Source: Brachionus plicatilis
Taxonomy: Eukaryota > Rotifera > Eurotatoria > Ploima > Brachionidae
NCBI GenBank assembly: GCA_010279815.1
Contig: QEOQ01000204.1
Coordinates: forward strand, 756,297-820,296
Direction: 5' to 3'
Length of the DNA: 64,000 nucleotides
Within the stretch, counting starts at the first letter, position 1. Every line of letters starts with the position of its first letter. The notes under the pieces were generated by a model, which was not told the DNA's origin, searched no databases, and saw only the letters and a list, made by a program, of their open reading frames with translations. The translations under genes were made by a program, and so were the position numbers. Of this stretch, positions 1-13,000 are shown piece after piece.

Positions 1-3000
1 ACTTATTTCGATTCCATTCATTAAATTTTTAAAGCTATTTTCGGCAGCCTCTCTTTTTTCCATTGTTTGTGAACTTATTAAATTGTTTCGCCATTGTTCA
101 AAATACTAGAAACATAATAATAGATAAATTGTAATGTAAACTCAAATTAAGTCGGTCCTTGAATATTTTAAATCATTATTTTTTATTAAACTAACTAATT
201 TATTTTTATACGAAATTAAAGATAAAAACTAGAATTTTCAAAATTCTTAGACAATTCTGAATAGGGATGGTAGAATATTAATAAATATTTTTTTTATTAT
301 TTTAAACATGATTTTAATATTAAAATTTTCTATCACAATCCTTAAAAGAATAATTTTGAAGCCAACAAGAAAAAGCAACGCAGAAAGAACAAAGAAATTT
401 GGATTAAATAAGTCTTAATAGTTAAATTTTTTTTAAATTCTTCCGAAATTTTTAAAAGGCTCCTATTTAATGGTTCAGTATTTTATTTTGGTCACTATCT
501 GAAATAATTTTTTCAGAAAGTTCTAATAGATAAAAATATACCTTAAATATTTTTTTTTAAACACCGCACTAAAAACCCAAGAACTTGGTCTCAAAAAAAT
601 TTAATTTTCAAAGCTAAAATTGTAAAGATGAAAATCGAACAAAGCCAACTAAATGCCTACATTTTCAAAATTTTTTTTTAAATACCAAAAAAAAATTTTT
701 CATGGATACCAAAATCAAATCAAATTACTGACCTTTAAGTGGGGCATTAATTGAAAAAAAATGTTTTTAGATTAATAATAAAATAAGGCATTAATTAAAT
801 TCAAGTTTGTTTGAAAATTTTGAATAATTTCTTTTTTCTTTAAAAAATTCAATTTAAAAGTTATATTTTTTTAAATTGGAATTTAATAATAAAATTATAA
901 TTTTTTTTTAACTAAAATAAATTTTTGAAAACTAATTAAAATATTTTTATACTCTTCAAACTTTTAAACAAGAATCTGGCTGATAAGTGAAAAATATTTC
1001 TATATTTAAACTGATATTAAGGAATAGTTTAGAAAATTTAATAATCAATTTTCATAAATAGAGAGAAAAATTATATTTACCTGTTCATTCAAAAGAATCA
1101 ATCCAATTAAGGGTCTAGACATTGACCATTGATTTTTGCAGTCCTCGAAAATAATTATATTTAAAACCGTAGTGAGAACTTGCTGGAAAACTTGAGCTTG
1201 CTGTTGATACACTTGAACCAATGGTATCTGATTAACCGATTGACCACGCTTTTGTTTAGACAAATTTTTGAACAAAAACGTGACTATATGATCCAGAGCC
1301 GAACAAGAACTGGTGCTAATTGAGGAATCGACAGATCCCAAGCCGTCTGAAATTGTTGCCAAAAGATATAGAAAAACCTGAGGTTCTAGCATCGATACAA
1401 AAGACATGTGATCAGCTGTCAAAGTCTCCACTAATCCATAAAAAGTTTGACTCAACTTTGAATAAATTCTGAGATTATTTTGGTCAAATGAAAGCAGCAT
1501 TTTAATAAACATTTCAAGAGCATCACTCAAAGCATTGTCGTTGTACAAGCGAAAAACTCCAAAGTTCACATAACCACCGGAAAAACTCCACTTAAGTATG
1601 CTAAAGCAAATGGATATTCCTTTCAGTTTCATGGGATAAATTTGATCTTTGTTAGCATCGAATCCGCTAAGAGAAACAATTCTGGACCCATAGGTGCAAA
1701 CTAACTGAGATGCCTCTCTAAATAGCAGTATGCCATTAGGCGAACTGATCTCAAAAGTCAATCGCTGAGACCTATTTTGAACAAGCTCTGCCATCAACTT
1801 AAGTATTGGAGTTGTTACTAAAGGCTCATTGTACCAGACTTCGATTGCTTTGGTGAATAGTGGAACATATTTTGGGTATAACCAATCGAATAGTTGCATA
1901 TAAGCCGCTCTTGAGTTAAAAGCAAAAGCTAGACCGCGTAAATCTCTGGCAAGTCCAACTAGAGGTAGTTTAATTTCGCTCAAGGATTCTTTATTGATTG
2001 CCTGAGACATTATGTTACCAATTGTTTCCAGCTGATTTGTTAGGGGTCTTGTAAATCTTTCAAATGTATCATCATCATCATTGAAGTCCAAATTAAGCAA
2101 TCGGCCTAATGCTGTATAAAAAGTGGTCCGACACTTCATTTCTTTGATTATTTCCGGATTGGAAAAGCCCAAAAAAGGAAAATTTTCGCTTGTATGATTT
2201 GCCAAAATAAAGTGAATCGAGTCCAATTTCATCAGTTTTCTCACACTGCTGTAGCCCACTGATAAATCGTTGAATAAAGTAAGAGTCTTGTTAGTGATCC
2301 GTTCACTTTTGGTCCAGTACTTTAAATTGGTTATAATTTTACTAGTGACCACATTTAACCACATTGTTTCGTCTTGAATGCCGAGTAATTCGGACATTCG
2401 ACGATATACCTTGGAACTTTTTTGAACCTGGTCACCTACAAATATTTTTCTAAATTGTTCAAAAAAGTTCAAAATGGCCAAATCAAGTTTTTCACAGCCA
2501 CTTCTTCCATTCGATTGTTCCAAACGATTGTTGACAAAATTCATCAATTGAAGTACTCGAACAACTAGCTCTCCGTCATACATGTCATGCTCCTCAGTAT
2601 TTGCCAGGGAATAGGAGCTTCTTCCGCCAATCACAGCACCTATTATGTACACCAGCCAAGTCAATTGACCTTCTTTTATTTTAAAATCTGGATTTTGACT
2701 CTGATAATTTGGTGAAATTCTGCCGCTCATTGAAGATGTCTTGATCAATGTTTGGTACTCTTGAGCTGTCTTGTCAAAAAGTTCGACCAATATTTTACAT
2801 GTTTTTTCGTACTCGCATCGACCAATTATCGATATCTTCAAAATTTTAAAATTATTAAAGCAAATCAATTTGAACCTTTTTCTACGGATTTTTTTTTAAT
2901 TTTAAAACTTGTTAGTTCCATGTTTTTCTAGAAAATATGGTCCATTGTCAAAAACCAAAGTCATTTATTTTGGTTGTTGAGGTTTATTACTCAACTTTAG

Positions 3001-5746
3001 TTAAAATTTTAATAAAATTCACTAGTCCCACCGAAAGGTGGAGGACTTAAATAAAAAATAAAACTTTTTGTTAAAATAAAACTAAAAAAAACATTAATTC
3101 TGTTTAGTAAATAAAAAAACCTTATAAAATAAACAAAATCTTTTATTTGTTTACTCTTCGAGGCTTGTAGCCGACAAGAACTCAACATGGTTTATAAAAA
3201 AATAATTCACAACTATATATTTTCAATTAAAGAAAAAATTTTGCAAAAATAAAAAATATAAATTTTCAAAATTTATTTATTTTTTTGACTTCTGTTTAAT
3301 AGAAAAAGTGAGAAAAACACAAAACTATTTTCTGGGTCCAATTCTAAACAACCAGGTTACATCTAAACTCTAATCTATGATCTGAATCGTATGTTTTTAT
3401 CAAATTTTAATTTATTTTTTTTAATTTTATTTGAACTAATACTAGTAAAATCGATTGAATAAAAATATTAGAATAAAAAATATAATTTGATATATTTATG
3501 TCAAAAGGTATACAAAAAATCAAAAAATTAAATATGGATCCAAATAATATACTGACTATTTTTTGATTTGTGAAAATTTTAACATTTCCCCAAATTATAC
3601 TCAACATTTCACATAAAACTGGATTTTTACGTGAAAATAAAAATTATTCAGAAATTATTTTTACAAGTTTAGTTTTTTATCACTAATATAAATGATTTCA
3701 TATTTTTTCTTCACCAAATAACTAGCATCATCGAATCCTTAATTAAATTGTAAATTACGATATTCACATTAGCTCAATACATATGATGATTGTTATATAA
3801 TCTTGTCTCAAGATTGAAATTTAGCATCTAAAGGCTGAAACTTTTCTTCACGTTAAAAAATTTTATTATCTATTTTTTATAATGTGAAAAAGAATTATTA
3901 CTGACTTGAAAAAAGCTTATTAAAAATCAAAATTTTAATTACTTGTTCTAATTGCTGATACACTGTTGCAAGATCTTGGAATGGATCTTCGACACCATCA
4001 CGCACAACTGCATTTACATGTTCCAAACGTGATGTAATAAACGTATTCGTTATCTCCGGCGTATATGCTTCCAAATGATGTGGTTCTTGTGTTTTGATGT
4101 AAGGCACTGAGGCAACCAATCTTTGCCACAAACTTAGCAAATAGTACAAACTGTTCTGAGAAAATCTCCACATCTTTAAAATTAATTTTTTTCTTCTATA
4201 AAAAAATTATCTAAAAAATTATGGATACCCACTCTCAAACTAGTCACAGTAAATTTTGCTATCATTTCGATTAATTCATTGTAATAATCTAATTTGATTA
4301 ATTCACTCAATTGATAGTTGCATTTTAGACGAGCTAATAATCTACAAAACTCATGATAACATTTTGAATCTTCAAGACCCTAAAAATTAGACTATAAAAT
4401 TTTTTTTTTATTAAAAACAAAACACTTTTCTCACAGTTGAATTAGATAGTATTTTCTTAACACCACTACACAATTCATTTAAATATTTCATTCTTTCTGT
4501 ATTATTAAAAAAACTGCGTCTAATAGCTGACATTTGTACCAAACAAGCCAAGCAGTTAGAAGCAATATCAGGAGGCAGATGAAAGTAAAGGTTAAAAAAT
4601 AATTCAATATTGGTAAAATCCATGACAACTTAAACCAAGAAGAAAATTAAAATTGAGCATTAAAATACTAAATGCATTATTTTTACCAGATCTCCAAGTA
4701 GTTGGTATTTGAACAGTACTTAAGTCATCTGTAGTGTCATCGCTGGAACTAGCGTTTCCAATAAAATCATATACTAGACAATTTAAGCAAAGCTGAACCA
4801 ACTGAGATATCAATTCTCTTTCATGTTGCTTTGAAGATAAATCGCCACTAAAAATGGCAGTGATGCTTCGGTTGGCGTCTTTTAACAGTGAACATGAAAG
4901 TGTAAAAATTTCAAGTAATTGAGAATCTCGAAATGAGCCCGAAATTTTACGATGTTTGGCTAATGAACGATTTACTTCAGACTAGAATATTTTAAATTTA
5001 GAAAAAAATATTTTTTTTTTGTTACTTCATCTAAATTATTTATTTCAGTGACTAATTCGCTCAAAAGCTTGACACCAACTACCCCAAGCTCAGGTGTACT
5101 CTGGAAACATCAAATTTAAAAAAACACAGTTTGATTTTTTGAATAAATTTTACTTGAATAAATTTTGAAATGTCCTGTAAAATTTCTCTAAATGGATAAT
5201 TTGCACTGTCTTTAGATAAAACATCAAACCAACCAAGTTTAGTAATTTTGGCAAATAACTTTTTAAAATTACTAAATCCAAGGACAACATATTTTAAAAA
5301 ACTTACTTGGACAAGTGAATTTTTGACGAACTGAACCAATTTAGGCCTTGTGTAGAGATAATTCAACAAGTAGCATCCTTATTAAAAATTAAAGTTTAAC
5401 TATAATTTGCTAATTAGCAGTTTTTGGCAAAGTACTTAGTTCATATTTATTTTGTGGACTTAAAATTACAGTATTGCGTGAAATGGCCTTAATCATTACT
5501 ATACATGCTATGTATTGTGAGTAAGGACTCTTATGTTTATCAATCAAATAAATTTAAAACTGATTATGTTTCAAGACTTACGGTTCCACGTTCGAGTAAA
5601 ATTTGACATTTTTCCAAGCAGTCAGAGCTATTTGCAAAGCTTTCCAAATGTTTGTTTGCCTCTTGTATTTCTTGGCCTGATGACGAACTGTACAGTTTTT
5701 CGCACAACTTTTCCAGTTCGATTATGTCCTGGGTTGTGGTCGACAT
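1..5746 (-). CDS. XPO7: Exportin-7 (RanBP16), 3' end beyond the window edge
   Basis: Karyopherin of the importin-beta superfamily that carries folded cargo between nucleus and cytoplasm with Ran-GTP. Exons on the minus strand: 5582-5746, 5436-5529, 5307-5377, 5154-5258, 5026-5100, 4687-4981, 4435-4628, 4233-4379, 3943-4173, 1081-2835 and 1-105. All junctions keep frame, giving about 1079 codons before the sequence leaves the window; vertebrate XPO7 is about 1087 aa, so only a short C-terminus is missing. Family-diagnostic stretches match nearly word for word: CRCEYEKT-like [98 protein letters not shown]. Start: ATG at 5746 ([19 protein letters not shown]) fits the usual N-terminus; an in-frame ATG at 5767 would add seven residues. 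The protein is all HEAT-like helices. The large 1755-nt exon contrasts with the small 5' exons. Confidence 0.95.
106..1080 (-). other. Last intron of exportin-7 inside the window
   Basis: About 975 bp between the exon ending LILLNEQ and the exon starting YFEQWRNN. Donor GTAAAT and acceptor TTTCTAG on the minus strand. It is AT-rich and homopolymer-rich; I see no second gene in it. Confidence 0.85.
2836..3942 (-). other. Large intron of exportin-7
   Basis: About 1.1 kb separating the exon ending TVYQQLEQ from the long exon beginning [11 protein letters not shown]. Only AT-rich sequence is seen. A 66-codon open frame near 3407-3607 is low-complexity and not supported. Confidence 0.85.
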
Positions 5747-5767
5747 TTTAGCTACTTTCGTTTCCAA

Positions 5768-6799
5768 TCAACGTAATCAAAATAGTTTTATGCAATCTTA
5801 AAAATAATTCAAAAATTTGAGCATATGACGTGTCTTTTTTTCAAATTGAAATTTTGATAAAAGCCATTAAATTTCCATTAGAAGATCATTACTTTTTTAA
5901 CTGGGAATTTTAATTTATTTAAGTTAGAAAAATTGAGAATTAAATTAAATTCATTTTAGAATCATCGTACGCTTTAGATCATAATAATTTTATGCACTTC
6001 CTCATTTAACTGCTTGATTTTTAAATAAAAATAACGTTAATTTCTAAACCTTTAAATACCTTTAGGATTTTAACTCGGTAAGGAAAATAATCTACAAATC
6101 TTTGGTCGAAACACAGATCCAAAACTTGATGACAAGTTATTTTTGGCCATGCAAATATGCATTTTAATAAATTAAAATATTAGAAAAAAAATGTGCCTTT
6201 AAATTTGGATTTTATGAACTAATGGCAAATCTTTCTTAAATTAATTTCTTAATTTTTTTTAGTTTTCTAAATATTGAAATTATTAAAGATTGTTTCAATT
6301 GCAATTTTTTTAAAAATTTTTATTTATCAATTATTTTGCTTGTAATTATTAAAAATCATGTCTTTCATTTATTTCAAATGCAAATTTAATTTATTAAATG
6401 CTTCCCAATTCTTTAAAATTTAATTTTATCACTTTATTTTTTAATTTTTATCTTTATAATTTAAATCTAGGATCTCATCGATTTGTGATAAAGTTTGTGT
6501 ACGTTTGTTTATCAGATTTAAACTTGCATCAATTTTATTAAAACACTTCCATTTATAAATTTGTTTTTTGAAAGTTTCCATGAATATTTAATTAAAACCT
6601 TTTTGATTAAATAAAAAATTTAGCATCAAATATATCAACAATTTAAGTGTTTAAAATATTATATTTGAAGAGTGTCAGTTGAATTTATAGTTGTAAAATC
6701 TGGCAAACAAAACTTCTTTACTTATCATAGCGGTGTCCAGTAGACTAAATCTCTGCCAAGTATTTTAAAAGCAAAATATTAACCAATTTGACAAAAACT
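5768..6799. other. Upstream flank of exportin-7, no gene seen
   Basis: AT-rich DNA directly 5' of the exportin-7 start. It probably holds that gene's promoter and 5' UTR, but I recognise no specific element. Confidence 0.6.
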
Positions 6800-7045
6800 T
6801 AAAAAGGATTAACCATCAAAAACTGGGCCTGCATTACAACGTCAGCCAAGTGAAGATTTTACAGTGAATCAAGATGAAATTATACCAAACCAAAACCAGC
6901 AACTCTTGAACCTATTTCTCGTGATGAAAATGCAATGAACACAATTCAACCTATAACCAAGCTTCTCAAACAATTCCAGCAATCATTAATGAAAATGAAA
7001 TTTGTCAACCAGCAAAAAAAAAGAGGAAGACCAAAAAAGAATTAA
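6800..7045 (+). pseudogene. Decayed coding relic ending in an AT-hook
   Basis: Coding-like sequence spread over all three plus frames, so at least two frameshifts. One frame reads as N/Q/P-rich linker (QASQTIPAIINENEICQP) and the last frame ends in KKRGRPKKN followed by a stop at 7043-7045. RGRP is the core of the AT-hook DNA-binding motif. The composition is clearly richer in GC and in polar codons than its surroundings. A short basic C-terminus after a polar linker also occurs in the foldback element at 58.2-58.9 kb, so I take this for the worn 3' end of a transposon gene. It could also be a dead host chromatin-protein gene. No function is claimed. Confidence 0.45.
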
Positions 7046-10000
7046 TTTTTTTTCTGTCATTTTATGATTCACATTTCTGTTTTTTTTGTTTTCTAAATAA
7101 TTTTTCTGGACAAAAAAAATTTAGCGGCAAAATTTTTCATTTTTATTTTATAAAATGATAATTTAAGCATAAAATTTAAATAGACCTCCAAAGAATAATA
7201 TTACATCATGTGATAGATGAATTAATAAAGAATTTTAACAAAAAATATTTTTTAAAATTGATTGAGTACTGATATATTAGGTTTTCAAATTCGATCCAAA
7301 AATCTTTAAAAATTAAGTTATACTATTGATTTACAATCGAAAATGTTTTTTTTCTAATATTGGCAAAGGAAAACGACAGTCATTTATTAAGTGTGTAAAC
7401 TTTTTTTAAAAACTTAAAATCATACAATGCTTTAAATTTCTCAAATAAATTCGATTTATTGTGTGACATTGGTCACAAAGCTGATTTTAATCTTTCTTTT
7501 GATTCAAGTGCTTTGAAAAACAAAAATCTGGATATGTAGCAAAAAATATGCTTCTATAGCCAACTCAAAAAATTTTCCTTATTTTAACTTTTCTAATAGA
7601 ATTCAATTTTTTAAAATTAAAAAAAAATTTTAAATGTTTATATTGAGTGTCATAATATTTAAATAATAATTTTAATAATTAAACTGTAATTAAAATTCAA
7701 ATATCTATTCTATTGTCTTTGAAAATTTCAGAATACGACAAACAAAATATTTATTTTGATGAATTAATAGGAAACTTTAAAAAAATGAGTAGTTTTAATA
7801 TTTATAAAATATTTCTTGTTACTTCTAAATCACCTCAAAAAGGCTGATAAAAGTAAAAAAATCATCTTTTGGCAAATGAAGCACAAAATAGGTCATTTTA
7901 ACTTTCTTGTTATATTTTAAACTCCTAAAACTATTTAAAAAAGCTCTTTAATGATTCTATATTTTTTGATAATGTGGTTCTTATCATTTTCTTTTAGAAG
8001 TTTTATTTCGATAGATAACTATTTGCTAATTGAAATAATTTTGAATTTATAAAACCTAAAATATTCAAAATGCTTGTAGTGTTAATGATATTTTTTTCAA
8101 ATTTTCTGGGAATTTAAGCTAGATAAATTCTAACAAACCTGCAGAATTTTGTTACCGGCATAGAAACAAAAAATATTAGAAAAATTAGATCTACAAAATG
8201 AATTCTTTCATAGACAGATTCATAAGCCAAACAAAATATCAAGAATTTTATTTTAAAATAAAATATTTTTTAATCTTTTATAATGAAACTAGCGTGTGCT
8301 TATGAAGCCTGGTAGCTTAGTATCTCCTTTTGAAAGAAAAACCTTTTGATGTTTCATAATTTTAGAAAAAACCTGCTAAATAAACTTATCTTTTTGAAGC
8401 AATTTGATGTGTTTTTTTGATATAGTTTCCAAGATTTTCATCCTTGCTCTAACATTAGTGACGTTTAATTGAAATCAAGTTATCGAGAAAATAGATTACT
8501 TTATTTTTCGTCACAATTCTCGTCTAGATTTTGTCCAAAATAATAAACTATATCGTTCCTTAGTGAATTAATTTACATTTATTAAGGTTAAGTCCCATTT
8601 GCTTGTCGATAATTTATTTGAGAAATCGTTTGAGTCTTGAAATTTATTTATTATATCATTTTAAACTAGCATAATTTTATAAATCTGAGCGTTCTTTAAT
8701 ATTAATATTGTGAAAATAATGTTATTAAGTATGAAGATATTTAAATTAAATAAGTGAATAACTTAGAAGATGATTTTTTTAAGAAAATTTTAAATTCATA
8801 AAAAGAATCAAACACAAAACAATAAAACGAATTTTTTCAAAAACCTAAAACAGATTCATCATCAAAAAAAAATGAAAAAAAAGCCCTGATATCCGTTAAG
8901 TATATTAAAAAAATTTGAAATATTAAATAGAATATTTTAACAGATTCTCTTAGAAGAGAACTGTCACATTGTCAAAAAATGGTCAACTTCAGTAATAAAA
9001 AAAATTAATAAATTTTTTGTTCCATTCGTGATAAATTTTTTCTAATTGTTTAGTCTCTCAAGTGATACTGAAAAATTCATAATAAAATTTTTTTTTAATT
9101 TTTGGCCAAAAATTCTAAATAATTTTTAATTTTTATATTGAAACCATTCACGGTCGAGGTAGAATAAAACTTATAAAACGAGAAATCCAGTTTTGAAAAA
9201 ATTAAGTACGAATAACGAGAATTTAAAGAAAGAGTTAAAATATTTTGCAATGAAAAGTTAATATGAGAAAAAATGAGAAAGAATCTTAAAGCTGAAACTA
9301 AATTAAAAAATGTTTAATTAAAAAATATCTAGAATGCGTCGAAAAAAGATTTTTGACCAAATTAAGCTGATAATTAAAATAAAAAAAATTTTGTAACTCG
9401 CTAATTATTTAAAAAATGTGATTAAGATTGATTTATGGGTTATTTACAAAAATCAGAATTTTATTTCATTCTCTTTTTTTATAAAATATTTAAATGTTTT
9501 TTCTGTCTTAACCATCATTCACCATTTTGACTCAGACTGTTTCTCTTGGCATTGCATTTAACATTGTAGTTCTTTTATTTTTAGAAAATCCAGAATGATG
9601 CTGTTCTTTTCTGTTAAAAAGATGCTTTCAAATTGGAATATGAGATTTGAAAATAATGCTATAAATAAGTTGAAATGTTTTTTTAAACTTTTTTCAAGTT
9701 CATATTTTTGGTTCGATAAAAAACAATTTATTAAATTATTTTATAATAAAAAAGAACAGGTTGATATTGAATATTAAATTGTTCTAAGCAATAGATCAAA
9801 TTTTTCAACAACAAAAAGAATTTTTAAACAAAAAGGGAATCAACCTCAACTTAAGCTAGTTATACTTTTAATAAAAGCAGTACAAAAATTGCTAATTTTC
9901 GGTCTTTTAAATTATGAATTAAACGATTTTAGATTTAATTAATTTTCATTTATTTTTTCTATGTTAATTAAAGCTAAATAGTATTTTGAAGTATTTTTAT

Positions 10001-13000
10001 TTAATTGAATTAAAATTATAAAAAGTCTCTTATAATATTTAATTTACACGAAAAAATGTAAGATACTTTATTATGCAGGTAAGAAAAAAAGGATAAAATT
10101 TCATTTTTAATAAGAATGTTTGAATAAGCAATAAATGTCATTGTGTTTTTTAATTTATTTTAATTCTGAAGGAGCATTAGCTTGGTACAGATAAACAAAT
10201 AAATAAATAAATAATTCTTTGTGTTGTCAAAACATCCGTGAATCTTGAAGACTTACTTGATGACGAAGAAAAAAAAATTAAATATCACGTATTTTTTCTT
10301 TAATGATTTTATATTTTTAGCAATAATTTAAGAACCAAAAATAATTAATTTTAGATGATTAGAAAATGAGGAGGAAATTTTTATGATTCTTGATAAGAAT
10401 TGCATAAAAAGTTCAAAACAAAGAATAATCGACTGATTATAGTTTATTTCAATAATTTTTTGAATGATTTATCTTTTCCTAAGCAAAGCTATAAAATATT
10501 TTGAATTATCAGATGGTGCTTGATATTAACAAAGCAAAAGTTTTAATGAAAATTAAATTACTTGTTCAAATAAGACTGACAGGAAGTATAAAGTGTGGCA
10601 ATAATTTTTACTTGCCAGATTGCGTAATACTATTTTAAGTAAATAATTTGCTTTTAAGCTTAAAATAAATTAAAACACATTTTCTTTTGTAACAAACTTA
10701 ATTAGCTAAATATAGAATTTAGAAAGATTTATGATACCATATAGCAAAGTCTCGTATATTTTGAAAACTTTCTAGTTAAATAAAAAATTTAATCAATTCT
10801 TGTTTATTTGTTTTAGTTAAATATTTCTTAAAAAATTAACAATTTTTCATGCATTTTGCTAAATTAATAGAGAAAAATCAAATAGACAAAACATGAAGTT
10901 TAAGGAAGCATTTTTATTTAATAAATATTCTGATGGTACAGTAGTTTTGTGTGTGATGCTTTAAATAAATTTAATTAATCAAATTTAATTTTGTTTGAAG
11001 TTTTTATTGACAATCAATATTGTTTTTTATTAAAAGAAGTGTCACAAAATTCTGCTAAAATACAAAAATTGTCCTAAGAAAATCTTTGAAATGCATATTT
11101 CAGATTGTTTTAATCTGAATAATTTCAAGATAATCTTAAAATTTAAATTTAAAATATACGATTGTCAATTATTATAATGATAATCTTTATAAAGAGCAAA
11201 AGTATTTAACAAATTTTATTTGACTGTTTGTTCATATCAAATTGCAACAAAATTAAATGAATATTTGAGAATAAGTTACTTTTTTTAATCGAAATAAACG
11301 TAATAACTCTATTAACTTATTTAGAATGTAACATCAATGAGGAATATGACATTTCATCATTTTGCATCAGTCATCGTTTACATTTCCGAGGAATCAAGCA
11401 TTGATATTTTGAAAAAAAATCAAAAATTATTAATAAAAAATAAGTTTGTCTAATATCATTGCTTTTTCATCGAAAAAACAGATGATCATCGATGTTAAAT
11501 AATAAATTTTTTTAATATCTTGGTAAATTAAAAGTAAATTTTCTTGTTAAGCTATTTATTTATGTTATTGGGTATTATGAATCAACGGAAATGTCTGGAT
11601 TAACTTTAATAGAAAAAATTGAAGTAATTAGAATAATTTAAGTGGTATTTTCTTTTTATTATTGTGGCATTTAGAAATGTAAAGATATCAGCAATTATTT
11701 AAATTGATTCTTATTTAACTAATTTCCATGGAATCGATTTTTGAAATTTTTAATTCGTTTTTTACCAAGTGGATAATTTTATTAATTTAAATTGGCTAAG
11801 CTGAAAGCAAAAAAAACCTTTAAAAAAATTTGCCATTTAGTTTACCTTATATCTAAATTCCTTAATTTAATTTAAGTATTTTAAACTAAATAATCAAAAT
11901 AAAAAAAGAAAGGTTTATGATTAATTTTTTTAAAAGTCTAAGTATTCTTGGATTCAAGTACAAAATTTTCATCGTAAATCAAACGAATAAATAAAATTTT
12001 TTCAAGAGTCTACTGATAAGATTGGTTAGGCTTTCTTGTAATATTCGAATTCAATTTAGGTTAGTCGTTTATGAAAAAAGCACAGTTTGAGATTCAATTT
12101 AAAAACTAAGAAAATTAATTTCACCGACACAGCATAATATTATTAATTTCTCTTTCAAATAAATTAAACAAATTTATTCATTAAGCTTCAAATTAATAAA
12201 ATTATATAGTCTGAAGTAGCAGGTCAAATATCAGTTTATTTTATACGAAAATATCTTAGATTTTTGGGTATTTATTTTTTTAAGTACAAAGTCTATTGTA
12301 TATCAATCTATGTAGTCAAGAATTCATTTGGTTATTTTAGTCGAAATCAGTGATACCTTATGGCAGGTTCGACCTAAAATCAATAAAGTACTTATTGATT
12401 TGAAGCCCAAATCTCGTTTTGAAACTAAATATTTAATTAAATCTGTGTTTTGGTTTAATTATATGTCTTAAAAGATTCAATTTTTGGCATGATCAAAATT
12501 TCAAATTTCCAAGTCACACTTTTTAAATAATCCATATACAAATATTAATAAAAAGTAAAAAGATTAATTGGATTAAATAATCAATTGGGTTTATTGGAAA
12601 AAAATTGGTTCGGTTTTATTTTTAATTTTTTGATTGAAAAAAAAGTTTTTCAAAATTTTATGTTTCAAATTAAGATCAATCGGAAGATGAATTTTTCAAC
12701 AAAAATTTATCTGTCAATCGCTGCCAACATATTTTTTCTGATAATGCTAACATTTGATTTAAAAATAAATATAATTATTTTAAAAGCTTCAAAGTGCTTC
12801 CTCAATTTAATAAATGGATGAGCCACCAAAAATGATAATAGCAATTTTATATTTAATATATATCATATTTCTAGATAAATTCGATTAACCATTAAACAGC
12901 TTGGTTAATATTCCTAAATAAACAGCATTTCTGATAATTACTGATATAAGATATCTTAGTATAGCTTTCAAATATTTTTTTGTCGGCCAATTTTGCCAAA

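Noticed and set aside
3407..3607. 66-codon minus-strand ORF inside an exportin-7 intron
   Set aside because: Low-complexity Ile/Phe/Asn/Lys translation lying in a well-defined intron.
5533..5751. 72-codon plus-strand ORF over the exportin-7 first exon
   Set aside because: Antisense shadow of the XPO7 N-terminal exon.
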